From: Hymenobacter tibetensis
Lineage (GTDB): Bacteria > Bacteroidota > Bacteroidia > Cytophagales > Hymenobacteraceae
Assembly: GCF_022827545.1 (NCBI RefSeq)
Contig: NZ_CP094669.1
Location: forward strand, 2,074,001 to 2,138,000
Direction of reading: 5' to 3'
DNA: 64,000 nucleotides
Shown one piece after another: positions 41,608 through 49,224 of this stretch. The notes under the pieces were generated by a model, which saw only the letters and a list, made by a program, of their open reading frames with translations, searched no databases and was not told the DNA's origin. Position 1 is the stretch's first letter. The number at the start of each line of letters is the position of its first letter. Both the position numbers and the translations under genes were made by a program.

Positions 41608-41635
41608 AGAATGTAAATGGCAAAGAGGAGTAAGG

Positions 41636-41643
41636 CGAAAGTA
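41636..41643 (-). promoter_or_regulatory. Promoter box TACTTTCG of the NtrC-like gene
   Basis: TACTTTCG on the minus strand differs from TAnnTTTG by one base and gives a leader of about 24 bases. Confidence 0.45.
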
Positions 41644-41777
41644 ACGAAAAGCTATTGTAGCGGTGCTACGTGCCGAAGCCGATAGCGTCAACTTTCAACC
41701 ACCAACGAGCACAACGCCCATGAGGCCGCCAACGATATACTGGCCGCCAACGAGCAGCACCAATCAGCACACACGCA

Positions 41778-41813
41778 AAACGGCCGTCGCACCCGAAGCT
41801 GCGACGGCCGTTT
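41778..41813 (-). terminator. Intrinsic terminator of RNase P RNA
   Basis: AAACGGCCGTCGCA and its perfect complement (41800-41813) form a 14-base stem with an 8-base loop, 8 bases past the mature RNA end. Confidence 0.85.
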
Positions 41814-41821
41814 AAAGACGG

Positions 41822-42219
41822 GTGATGAGTCTGTAAGCCGGGTTCTGTCCGCTGCCCCGAAAGGCAACGTCTCCACCATTTATCTAGGCCAGTCCTCGCG
41901 GAAGGGCTCCATCAACCTACCCACGGACGCCGGACGAGCCGCCCGGTGCCGGCCCGAAGGCCTGCGTATCCGCTTATTTGGTCTTTCAACCCCTGAGGTT
42001 TACCCAGCCGGGACGGTTGCCCGCCCGCTGGTGCGCTCTTACCGCACCTTTTCACCCTTACCGGTCCCCCGAAGGCAACGTAGGCGGTAGTTTTCTGTGG
42101 CACTGGCTGTCCTGGTTCGCATTATACTTGCCAGTCCTTCCCGTTAGGAAGCAGGGTGCTCTGCGTTGCCCGGACTTTCCTCGTCACCCCGAAAGGCACC
42201 GCGGTGGAGCGACTCATCA
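41822..42219 (-). ncRNA. rnpB: RNase P RNA (bacterial class A)
   Basis: On the minus strand the transcript has the conserved 5' block GAGGAAAGTCCGGGC, a 3' block ACAGAACCCGGCTTAC, and paired ends GTGATGAGTC / GACTCATCAC that form P1. The ACAGAAA core element and GGTAAGGGTGAAAAGGTGC are also present. It is the catalytic RNA that trims 5' ends of pre-tRNAs. Ends are approximate within a few bases. A TACCTTTG box (42226-42233) is seven bases upstream, and a strong hairpin terminator follows. Confidence 0.95.
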
Positions 42220-42225
42220 CGTGGG

Positions 42226-42233
42226 CAAAGGTA
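42226..42233 (-). promoter_or_regulatory. Promoter box TACCTTTG of RNase P RNA
   Basis: TACCTTTG on the minus strand ends six bases before the predicted RNA 5' end. This independently calibrates the box-to-start spacing for the same box in front of protein genes. Confidence 0.65.
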
Positions 42234-42250
42234 GGGCGTAATTCGTTGGC

Positions 42251-42718
42251 TTACCCTCGCCGTGCTTCAATTAGCTCGTAACCTTCATCAACAAGGAGGC
42301 GGCTGCCGGTGGCGCTGCGCACAGCCAATTGGTCGCACCGCTCGTTTTCGGGGTGGCCGTTGTGGCCGCGCACCCACTTAAACGACACCTTGCGCTGGGC
42401 GTACACCTTCAGGAAACGGCGCCACAAGTCCTCATTGGCTTTCTTGCCGAAGTCGGCCTTCTTCTCCCAGCCGAATACCCACTTTTTTTCCACCGAATCA
42501 ACCACGTATTTCGAGTCCGTCACGACGGTGATGGGTAGCTCCGGCCGGTTGATGGCTTCCAAGCCCACAATAATGGCCAGCAGTTCCATGCGGTTGTTGG
42601 TGGTTAGGCGGAAGCCTTCGGTTAGCTCTTTCTCGTGCTGACCAAACCGCAGAATAGCCCCGTAGCCGCCCGGGCCCGGATTCCCTCGCGAGGAGCCGTC
42701 GGTGAATAAGTAGATCAA
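42251..42718 (-). CDS. rnhA: Ribonuclease HI
   Basis: A 155-residue RNase HI. The catalytic DEDD set is visible: D in LFTDGSSRGNPGPGG (Asp7), the Glu in MELLAIIVGLEA, Asp in VVTDSKYVVDSV, and the late acidic pair region in RCDQLAVRSA. WVRGHNGHPENERCD is the RNase HI handle-to-helix signature. It degrades the RNA strand of RNA:DNA hybrids. The start is TTG at 42718; no ATG or GTG is found upstream in frame. A strong terminator of the MarC gene precedes it at 42736-42800, so it must have its own promoter. Confidence 0.9.
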   Translation of the reverse strand: MIYLFTDGSSRGNPGPGGYGAILRFGQHEKELTEGFRLTTNNRMELLAIIVGLEAINRPELPITVVTDSKYVVDSVEKKWVFGWEKKADFGKKANEDLWRRFLKVYAQRKVSFKWVRGHNGHPENERCDQLAVRSATGSRLLVDEGYELIEARRG

Positions 42719-42735
42719 AATGTGAGATGTTGATT

Positions 42736-42800
42736 GCTGAGTTAGTTCTTGCTTGCTAGGGGCAGACCTTCAACCCCTAACAAGCAAGAACTAACTCAGC
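42736..42800 (-). terminator. Very long hairpin terminator of the MarC gene
   Basis: A 20-base perfect stem (42736-42755 with 42781-42800) plus inner TAGGGG/CCCCTA. It overlaps the MarC stop codon. Confidence 0.85.
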
Positions 42801-43360
42801 TAGAAATTCGACTTAAACAGCTTGATGGCAATAGCCAACAGAATCACGCCAAACACCCGGCGCAGAATATCTTCGCCGGCTTTGCCTAGCTTACGCTCTA
42901 TCCAGGCGCTGCTCTTGAGTACCAAATACACAAATACGAGGTTCAAGCCAATGCCTACCAGTACGTTAGGCAGGGAGTAGGCTGCGCGAAGCGAAAGCAG
43001 CGTGGTCATGGTGCCAGCACCCACGATGATGGGAAATGCTAGCGGCACAATGGAGCCGGTAGTAGCTAACGGGTCGTGGCGAAACAGTTGGATGCCGAGT
43101 ATCATCTCCATGCCGATTAGGAAGATGATGATGGCGCCCGCTAGTGCAAACGATTGGTAGTCAACCCCAAACAAGGATAGAATGCTCTGGCCCAAGAACA
43201 AGAATACCACCATAAGCACACCAGCTACCAGGGTGGCTTTTTCGGAGTGAATCTTGCCCTCGCGCTGCCGAATCTGAATGATGATGGGAATGGACCCCAG
43301 TACATCAATCACGGCGAAAAGCGTGAGTGTAACCGAGAAGATTTCCTTGAGGCTAAACAT
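42800..43360 (-). CDS. MarC-family inner-membrane protein
   Basis: A 186-residue protein with six transmembrane segments. Family marks are LFAVIDVLGSIPIII (N-terminal), IIIFLIGMEMILG and LAFPIIVGAGTMTTLL. MarC proteins were once linked to multiple antibiotic resistance but their transport role is unproven. The ATG at 43360 (MFSLKEIFS) is chosen. An upstream in-frame ATG at 43408 adds MSNSLVHHLTSS, which is the translated TCAC arm of repeat copy B, and is rejected. The stop codon lies in the terminator hairpin. Confidence 0.88.
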   Translation of the reverse strand: MFSLKEIFSVTLTLFAVIDVLGSIPIIIQIRQREGKIHSEKATLVAGVLMVVFLFLGQSILSLFGVDYQSFALAGAIIIFLIGMEMILGIQLFRHDPLATTGSIVPLAFPIIVGAGTMTTLLSLRAAYSLPNVLVGIGLNLVFVYLVLKSSAWIERKLGKAGEDILRRVFGVILLAIAIKLFKSNF

Positions 43361-43366
43361 AAGGTG

Positions 43367-43477
43367 AAGTGGTGAACTAGTGAGATGGTGAACTAGTGAG
43401 TTGGACATTTTGCTGGTGCCACTTGCGCAGACTACGCAGGTCGAACAGCAAACTCACCACTTCACCACCTCACCATT
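43367..43477 (+). repeat. Interspersed intergenic repeat, copy B
   Basis: GTGA units (GGTGAAGTGGTGAACTAG) lead to GTGAGTTGGACATTTTGCTG, a core with TTGCGCAG, and CAGCAAACTCACCACTTCAC units. The arms pair imperfectly; CAGCAAA matches TTTGCTG. Same architecture and core as copies A and C. Confidence 0.65.
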
Positions 43478-43483
43478 TCAGCG

Positions 43484-44548
43484 TTAAGCAAACTCTCTAG
43501 CGAAGAACTGCACCAACTGCTCGAACGCCTCGTCGGGGATGGCGGGGAAGTTGGCGATGCGCAAACTGCCTGCTTTCCAGCTACCATAGCCGTTGCCGAG
43601 TTGTAGGCCCTGGGCCAATGCCCGGCGCTTCACCTCATCAATGAGGGCAGGGGCTGCTTGCAACCCAATAACAGTGGTCGAGCGGGTTTCGGGGTTGTTG
43701 ATGAGCGGCGTGAGCTGCGTGGCTTGCTCGAAGTAGTCGTAGAGCTTGGTGGCGCGCTCCTGCAGGTGCTGGTGCACGTTTTTGATGGGCTCCCGATCTT
43801 GCAGTACGCGGCTCAGCAAGTAGATGCCTAACACGTTGGGCGTGTGGGTGGTCTGGAAGTTGAGCATCTTCTCGTATTGCGCCGTAAGCGAGTTGTAGTG
43901 GCTGCGCTCATTGATTTGCCGGAACCGGTCCACGGCCCGAGGAGACAAAATCATCAGCGACAAGCCCGCTGGCAACCCGAAGCACTTCTGCACCGAGGCG
44001 TACCATACATCGGCCTTGATGTACTTCATCTGGATGCCGCCCAACGACGACGTGGCATCAACCGCCAGCAAGGCGTTGCCAATCCGGTTGTAAAGATTCA
44101 GAATGAAACCATCGCGCAGCTGGGTGGCATTGCTGGTTTCGTTTTGGGTGATGCACACCAAGTCAATTTCCGAGTCGGGGAGGGGTAGGGCAGTTACGTC
44201 GGGTACTTCGTCGGGGCCGAAGGGGAAGCCCATGGTAGCAGGCCGCAGGGCCTTGGCATATTCGTACCACTTCTCGCCGAAAGCCCCGCTATAGAGATGG
44301 AAGCTCTTCCGTGGGGTCAGGCTTTGGGTGAGTACTTCCCAGCACTCGGTGGCCGAGTTCATGAAGAACACGGTGTAGTCCTGGGGCACGTTGAGCTTGT
44401 TTTTCAGTTCGGCTACGGTTTGCCGCATAAGGCTCGTGAACCGCTCGCCCCGGTGCGGAGCCGACAGCCAGCCCTCATCAAAAGCATCCTGAAGATATTG
44501 GCGCACCTGTGGGTACACTTGCGACGGGCCCGGATTGAATGTATACAT
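43484..44548 (-). CDS. Class V aminotransferase (SerC/AGXT-like)
   Basis: A 354-residue PLP enzyme. The N-terminus FNPGPSQVYPQV resembles SerC, the PLP lysine lies in WYASVQKCFGLPAG, and AVDATSSLGGIQ carries the PLP-binding Asp. It would transaminate phosphoserine/3-phosphohydroxypyruvate, or alanine/glyoxylate-like substrates; the exact pair is not resolved. A TACCTTTG box (44578-44585) gives a short leader of about 22 bases. No serine biosynthesis partner lies nearby. Confidence 0.8.
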   Translation of the reverse strand: MYTFNPGPSQVYPQVRQYLQDAFDEGWLSAPHRGERFTSLMRQTVAELKNKLNVPQDYTVFFMNSATECWEVLTQSLTPRKSFHLYSGAFGEKWYEYAKALRPATMGFPFGPDEVPDVTALPLPDSEIDLVCITQNETSNATQLRDGFILNLYNRIGNALLAVDATSSLGGIQMKYIKADVWYASVQKCFGLPAGLSLMILSPRAVDRFRQINERSHYNSLTAQYEKMLNFQTTHTPNVLGIYLLSRVLQDREPIKNVHQHLQERATKLYDYFEQATQLTPLINNPETRSTTVIGLQAAPALIDEVKRRALAQGLQLGNGYGSWKAGSLRIANFPAIPDEAFEQLVQFFAREFA

Positions 44549-44577
44549 AGGTAGTGGAGTCTGAGAAAAGCGAGTTG

Positions 44578-44585
44578 CAAAGGTA
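44578..44585 (-). promoter_or_regulatory. Promoter box TACCTTTG of the class V aminotransferase gene
   Basis: TACCTTTG on the minus strand, 29 bases upstream of the ATG at 44548. Confidence 0.55.
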
Positions 44586-44697
44586 GGAACAGCGAATTGG
44601 CGAAATAGTGAGACGCTGAAATAGTGGGTTGAATGTTAAGCTTGTGCTGCTCGGAAGCCAAGACAAACAGGTACAAACGCCTCACTGCTTCGCTTGC

Positions 44698-45144
44698 CTA
44701 CACTTTGAAGCCCAAGCGCTTCGGCCGAAGGCTATCGAAATATTGCACAGCTAGCCGGTAGCTTTCCAGCTTGAAACCGCTAATGGTACCCACGCAATGC
44801 TTCCCAAGCAGGCTTTTCTGGCGGAACTCTTCGCGGGCGTGCAGGTTGCTTAAGTGCACTTCCACCACGGGAGCGTTGATGGCCGCTACTGCGTCGGCAA
44901 TGGCTACGCTGGTGTGGGTGTAGCCACCGGCATTAAGAACTATGCCATGGTATGTGTACCCCACTTCGTGCAGCTTATCCAGCAACTGCCCTTCGTGGTT
45001 GCTTTGGAAATATTCGATGGTAAGGTCCGGAAAAGCCGTGCGTAGCTCGGGCAAGTAGTCTTCGAAGGAGCGGGTACCGTAGATGCCGGGCTCGCGCCGG
45101 CCTAATAGGTTGAGGTTGGGGCCGTTGAGGATGAGAAGCTGCAT
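44698..45144 (-). CDS. aroQ: Type II 3-dehydroquinate dehydratase
   Basis: A 148-residue enzyme of the shikimate pathway. It starts MQLLILNGPNLNLLGRREPG (catalytic Arg/Tyr loop in LGRREPGIYG), then NAGGYTHTSVAI and EVHLSNLHAREEFR, the signature set of AroQ. It dehydrates 3-dehydroquinate to 3-dehydroshikimate as a dodecamer in the cytosol. The length is normal for the family. It is divergent from the lipoprotein gene at 45219, with 74 bases in between. Confidence 0.95.
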   Translation of the reverse strand: MQLLILNGPNLNLLGRREPGIYGTRSFEDYLPELRTAFPDLTIEYFQSNHEGQLLDKLHEVGYTYHGIVLNAGGYTHTSVAIADAVAAINAPVVEVHLSNLHAREEFRQKSLLGKHCVGTISGFKLESYRLAVQYFDSLRPKRLGFKV

Positions 45145-45218
45145 GAAGTGGACTTAGGGAATGAGTGAGTAAATGGCAGGCGAATAGGCTACAGGAAAAG
45201 CAAGTAGCTTGCAACACT

Positions 45219-45839
45219 ATGAAAACATTAACGCATTGCCGCCGCCGGATGGATAGTTTGCTCTTGGCGTGCTTGTTATTAGTTGGCAGCACTGCCTGCG
45301 ATAAGGAAGAAGATATCACCAAGGAGAAAATGCCCGATGCCACACAGGAGGGTAAAGGCACGTTCGGCTGCCTGGTGGATGGCAAGCTCTGGCTGCCTTA
45401 CAACCCCAAATCAGCCAGCATGTTACCGGCCGACTACACGCTTAAAACATATACTTTCCCAGTTGGGGCGTCTGGGTTGACAGTGGATATCCAAAACTAC
45501 GGAGCCAATGGAGACAATGCGGGAATTGGCCGTATGAGCCTTTCCTTACGCTCAGCTAGTGCCATTGCGCCGGGCGTGTATACGCTGAGTCAAGGTTTTA
45601 GCGCTTCCGCCAACAACAACAACAGCACTACGTCATCGGGGGGACTTGAACTGTACGACACAGCGAACGGCACCGGCTCTGTGACTATCACCAAGATTGA
45701 GCCCCGCACAAAAACCGTAAACGGGATTACCACCCGTAGCACCATTGTAGCGGGAACGTTTCAGTTCACGGCTCGTAGCCCAAGCGGTAAAACCATCACT
45801 GTCACGGACGGACGCTTCGACTTGTCGCCTTCTCAGTAA
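45219..45839 (+). CDS. Lipoprotein of unknown function
   Basis: A 206-residue predicted lipoprotein with signal MKTLTHCRRRMDSLLLACLL and a Cys at residue 27 (GSTACDKEED). The mature part begins with a charged linker, then GTFGCLVDGKLWLPYNPKSA and strands reading MSLSLRSASAIAPGVYTLSQG and FQFTARSPSGKTITVTDGRFDL. It resembles Bacteroidota lipoproteins annotated as DUF6252-like, a beta-rich domain of unknown role; this family guess is weak. The upstream in-frame start at 45165 lacks a signal peptide and is rejected. Confidence 0.6.
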   Translation: MKTLTHCRRRMDSLLLACLLLVGSTACDKEEDITKEKMPDATQEGKGTFGCLVDGKLWLPYNPKSASMLPADYTLKTYTFPVGASGLTVDIQNYGANGDNAGIGRMSLSLRSASAIAPGVYTLSQGFSASANNNNSTTSSGGLELYDTANGTGSVTITKIEPRTKTVNGITTRSTIVAGTFQFTARSPSGKTITVTDGRFDLSPSQ

Positions 45840-45877
45840 TCGGTGGGGGAAAGCGCGCGCTGGTTGGGAGCTGTACT

Positions 45878-45885
45878 TACCTTTG
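45878..45885 (+). promoter_or_regulatory. Promoter box TACCTTTG exactly six bases before xerD ATG
   Basis: TACCTTTG, then GGCTCT, then ATG at 45892. The spacing is identical to that before the HsdR-N-like gene and predicts a leaderless transcript. Confidence 0.6.
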
Positions 45886-45891
45886 GGCTCT

Positions 45892-46791
45892 ATGACTTGG
45901 TCTATCATTATTCGTCAGTTCGAAGGCTACTTGCAGCTGGAAAAGTCGCTCTCAGCTAATTCGGTGGAGGCCTACGTGCGCGACGTGGGCAAACTGCGGT
46001 ACTTCCTGGAAATACGGCACCTGCCCAACAAACCCAAGGAAGTGACTACGGTGCTGCTGCGCGAGTTTCTGGACTGGCTTGGGGAGTTAGGGATGAGCGC
46101 CACGTCGCAGGCGCGCACGCTGTCTGGCATCAAGGCGTTCTACAGCTTCATGATTATGGAGGACCTGTTGGTCATTGACCCCACCGATACGCTGGAAGCC
46201 CCCAAAACTGGCCGCAAGCTCCCTGATACGCTCAGCTACGAAGACATTGTGCAGCTACTCGAAGCCGTGGACTTGAGTACGGCCGAGGGCACCCGCAACC
46301 GCGCTATTCTGGAGGTGCTCTATAGCTCTGGCCTGCGGGTGAGCGAGCTAACCGAACTGCGCCTTTCCAATTTGTACGTTGATCAGGGGTTTGTACGCGT
46401 AACGGGCAAAGGCAACAAGGAGCGCCTCGTTCCCATTGGCCGCGACGCACTGAAGCACGTGGGTTTCTACCTGCAAGGCATCCGCTGCCACCTCGACATC
46501 AAACCCGGCAACGAGGATTTCGTGTTCCTAAACCGCCGAGGAGCGAAGCTCTCCCGCATCATGATTTTCAACATCATCAAAGAAGCCGCCGACAAAGCCG
46601 GCGTACGCAAGAGCATCAGCCCCCACACCTTCCGACATTCTTTCGCCACGCACCTCATCGAAGGAGGGGCCGACTTACGGGCGGTGCAGGAAATGCTCGG
46701 CCACGAGAGCATTACCACCACCGAAATCTACACGCACCTCGACCGCGACTACCTACGCCAAGTTATCACCGCCTTTCATCCCCGTAGTTGA
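45892..46791 (+). CDS. xerD: Tyrosine recombinase XerD
   Basis: A 299-residue tyrosine recombinase with N-terminal core-binding domain and a complete catalytic set: Arg149 (SSGLRVSEL), Lys173 (TGKGNKE), His245 and Arg248 (HTFRHSFATH), His271 (LGHES) and Tyr280 (TTTEIYTHL). With XerC it resolves chromosome dimers at dif, activated by FtsK. It fits XerD rather than an integrase because of its length and lack of mobile flanks. ftsK lies 2.4 kb downstream. The start is ATG 45892; the longer TTG frame overlaps the promoter box. No dif-like site was identified. Confidence 0.9.
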   Translation: MTWSIIIRQFEGYLQLEKSLSANSVEAYVRDVGKLRYFLEIRHLPNKPKEVTTVLLREFLDWLGELGMSATSQARTLSGIKAFYSFMIMEDLLVIDPTDTLEAPKTGRKLPDTLSYEDIVQLLEAVDLSTAEGTRNRAILEVLYSSGLRVSELTELRLSNLYVDQGFVRVTGKGNKERLVPIGRDALKHVGFYLQGIRCHLDIKPGNEDFVFLNRRGAKLSRIMIFNIIKEAADKAGVRKSISPHTFRHSFATHLIEGGADLRAVQEMLGHESITTTEIYTHLDRDYLRQVITAFHPRS

Positions 46792-46796
46792 GGATG

Positions 46797-46887
46797 TGAA
46801 CTGATGACTAGTGAACTAGTGAGATTGACGTTGGGCTGGCGCGAGTTGCGCAATCAAAATATTAACCTCACTAGTTTGCCCCTCACT
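46797..46887 (+). repeat. Interspersed intergenic repeat, copy C
   Basis: GTGAACTAGTGAGATTGACGTTG, a core GCGCGAGTTGCGCA and a TCACTAG arm. The segment GTGAGATTGACGTTG and the core align to copy A base by base with few differences. It follows the xerD stop directly and touches the end of the STAS-like gene. Confidence 0.65.
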
Positions 46888-47290
46888 GATGGCAGCCGCG
46901 CAGCCAATCCTCGGCATCATCCACCGACTCAAAGAGTTGTAGCTCGGTGCCGATACTGCGGGTCCAGCTGGTGTCCAAGTCGCTGACGTTGGCATTGCCG
47001 CCGGGCTGCATTACGTGGGCCACGCAAGCGGGCGGCGTTGTATGCGTGCTATCCCAGGCATAGCGCAGCCACGTCAGAGAGTCAAACCAGGGGTTGAGTA
47101 CCTGGCTGTTATCGTTGAGGAAGAGAGTAACCACTGGATTGCTGAGCACACCAAGCGACGAAACAATGCTTTGTAAGGCGTGTTGCGGATTGATGAAGCC
47201 GCGCCACGTAGCACGCAGCCATTTGTTGTGGGCATCATATTCAACTTGGCAGAATGGCTGCTCGGCTGGAATTGAAGAAAGTTGTGACAT
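46883..47290 (-). CDS. STAS/SpoIIAA-like protein of unknown function (second copy)
   Basis: A 135-residue soluble protein starting MSQLSSIPAEQPFCQVEYDA. Like the protein at 27122-27553, it has a KWLRATWRGFINPQHA strand-helix pair followed by a VVTLFLNDNSQVL strand and a final helix (ESVDDAEDWLRGC). No catalytic residues are evident. ATG 47290 is used because it follows an upstream start by only six codons with better spacing. Function unknown; family assignment is tentative. Its 3' end lies in repeat copy C. Confidence 0.55.
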   Translation of the reverse strand: MSQLSSIPAEQPFCQVEYDAHNKWLRATWRGFINPQHALQSIVSSLGVLSNPVVTLFLNDNSQVLNPWFDSLTWLRYAWDSTHTTPPACVAHVMQPGGNANVSDLDTSWTRSIGTELQLFESVDDAEDWLRGCHQ

Positions 47291-47387
47291 AGGACAATGC
47301 AAGGACAAAGAGAAACCTTAATCGGGCATTGCAATAGGTAGTAGGAAACAGCAGGGCAGTGGTAATTTCGCAGCAAATCTAATCATT

Positions 47388-49109
47388 GTGCCATCATCTA
47401 GGATATCTAATTTGTTGCGAGTTTCGCCTTTGGTGCTGGCTTTAGTGGGCTTGCTTCTGTTTCTGACACCCTTTTTGGTGTTGCAAGAGCAGAGCTACGT
47501 GACCATAGACGACAACCTGGAAGCGGAATTCGCTATTCCCTATTTGCTTGTCCAGCAAGGGGTAGCGTTGGATCAGCACCCTGCTGTAGAGTTGCCCGCC
47601 GTGATGAACGGCTTGCCTCGCAACGCGGCCCGCTCGGGCCTAAGCGTGACGGTCGGACTGTTCGAGTTGTTGCCACCCTGGGGCGTGTATTTGTTGCAAC
47701 AAGCCCTAGTGCGGCTACTTGGGCTGCTGGGCATGTACGCGTTGCTGCGGCGGCACTGGCTGTCTGGTCCTCATCACAAGTTCACTGCGGCGGCCCTGGC
47801 CTTGTGTTGGGCAACGTTGCCACTATATTCCATGTACGGGGTATCGGTGCTGGGGCAGGCCGGGCTGCTGCTGGCCTTTCTGGAACTGCGCCAGGGCACT
47901 AGGCGGTGGTGGCCGTGGCTAATAGTAGCGGCGTTTCCTTTCTGGACCATTTTTGCTTTTGTTGGCCCATTCGTGCTAACGGCGCTGGGCGTGCTGACTC
48001 TCTATGATTGGCGCCGGACAGGCAGGCTGCCAGTTCGTTTGGTGGCGGGAGTGCTGCTGCTGCTGGGCGCATACTTGGTGGTGGAGTGGCCGTTGTTTAA
48101 CTCTATTCTGATTGCCAAGCAGTTCGTGCCCCACCGCCTCGAGTTTGATATGCGGCAAATCACCCCGATGGGGTTGGGGGCGGGGCTACGCAGTGCCGGG
48201 CAATTCTTTTTTATGGGGCAATACCACGCCAGCCGCTTTCTGCGCTTGGCAGGGTTGCTGGCAGTGGGCGTGGTGCTACTCCGAACTCCGGCTGGGCAAC
48301 GCCTAACGCAGTTGTGGCGCTTCGGTTGGTGGCTGTTGGTGCTGCTAGGGCTGGCCGTGTTCAGCGGCTTCTACCCACAGATGGTGGCCGTTGTGCAGCC
48401 GAAGTTTCCAGCGTTAGGCGCGTTCAATTTCGGGCGCTTTCACTACTTAACGCCCTTGCTATGGTTTGTGGTGCTGGCGCTGGCTTTGCGCCAATTGCCT
48501 GGGCGCTGGCAAGCCGGCCTGCTTGGGGTGCAGTTGCTGGTGGGGGTAAGCATGAACCCCGAATGGCTGAACAACTTGCGCGAGCTAGCCGGTCGGCCAA
48601 ATCCGCACGAGCCAAACTACGCAGCGTACGTGGCCCAGCCACTATTCAAAGATGTCGAGCAAACCATCCGGCAGCAGACAGGCCTACGGCCAGCGCAGTA
48701 CCGGGTGGCTTGTTTGGGTTTTCCGCCCGCCGTAGCTCAGCTCAACAATTTCTACACCCTCGACTCCTACCAAAACAACTATCCTTTACCCTACAAGCAC
48801 GCCTTTCGGCCGCTCATTGCCGGCGAACTAGCCAAGAGCCCCGTGTTACGAACCTACTTCGATGCGTGGGGCAACCGCTGCTTCCTATTTTCCGCCGAAT
48901 TGGGCAAGGATTTTCGCGTTGGTGCGTTTCAGCACCGCGTAGTGCAGGATTTCACGTTCGATACTAGTACCTTCCGAAAGCTAACCGGACGCTATGTGTT
49001 GTCAGCGGCACGGCTTGCGCGGCCTGCTCGTAGCGGCCTCCGTCCGGTTGGTGTGTTCAGTAGGCCAGATGCCTACTGGCGTATCTATCTATACGAGGTG
49101 ATACAGTAG
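47388..49109 (+). CDS. DUF6044-like polytopic membrane protein
   Basis: A 573-residue protein with about 11 transmembrane segments and a C-terminal soluble part. The first periplasmic loop has YVTIDDNLEAEFAIPYLL, whose Asp pair resembles the catalytic loop of GT-C glycosyltransferases; later a PFWTIFAFVGPFVLTALG segment and FNFGRFHYLTPLLW. I recognise it as DUF6044/YfhO-like, probably a surface-glycan or lipid glycosyltransferase. The start is GTG at 47388. A TAATTTCG near-promoter lies about 20 bases upstream. It stands before ftsK in an unrelated context. Confidence 0.6.
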   Translation: MPSSRISNLLRVSPLVLALVGLLLFLTPFLVLQEQSYVTIDDNLEAEFAIPYLLVQQGVALDQHPAVELPAVMNGLPRNAARSGLSVTVGLFELLPPWGVYLLQQALVRLLGLLGMYALLRRHWLSGPHHKFTAAALALCWATLPLYSMYGVSVLGQAGLLLAFLELRQGTRRWWPWLIVAAFPFWTIFAFVGPFVLTALGVLTLYDWRRTGRLPVRLVAGVLLLLGAYLVVEWPLFNSILIAKQFVPHRLEFDMRQITPMGLGAGLRSAGQFFFMGQYHASRFLRLAGLLAVGVVLLRTPAGQRLTQLWRFGWWLLVLLGLAVFSGFYPQMVAVVQPKFPALGAFNFGRFHYLTPLLWFVVLALALRQLPGRWQAGLLGVQLLVGVSMNPEWLNNLRELAGRPNPHEPNYAAYVAQPLFKDVEQTIRQQTGLRPAQYRVACLGFPPAVAQLNNFYTLDSYQNNYPLPYKHAFRPLIAGELAKSPVLRTYFDAWGNRCFLFSAELGKDFRVGAFQHRVVQDFTFDTSTFRKLTGRYVLSAARLARPARSGLRPVGVFSRPDAYWRIYLYEVIQ

Positions 49110-49198
49110 AAAGAACCACAGGCTAGTTACTACTACAATTCCAAGGTGGAACTGTAAGCTTGCTGGTTCAGTATCTCATCCCCTCACCTAAAAATGCC

Positions 49199-49206
49199 TA
49201 GATTTG
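49199..49206 (+). promoter_or_regulatory. Promoter box TAGATTTG of ftsK
   Basis: TAGATTTG fits TAnnTTTG, 18 bases before the ATG at 49225; the predicted leader is about 12 bases. Confidence 0.55.
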
Positions 49207-49224
49207 GCCCTTTGGAGCGTTAGA

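Noticed and set aside
41696..41760. Three CCRCCAACGA units before the rnpB terminator
   Set aside because: Too short and irregular for a CRISPR or repeat element; probably chance or a degenerate remnant.
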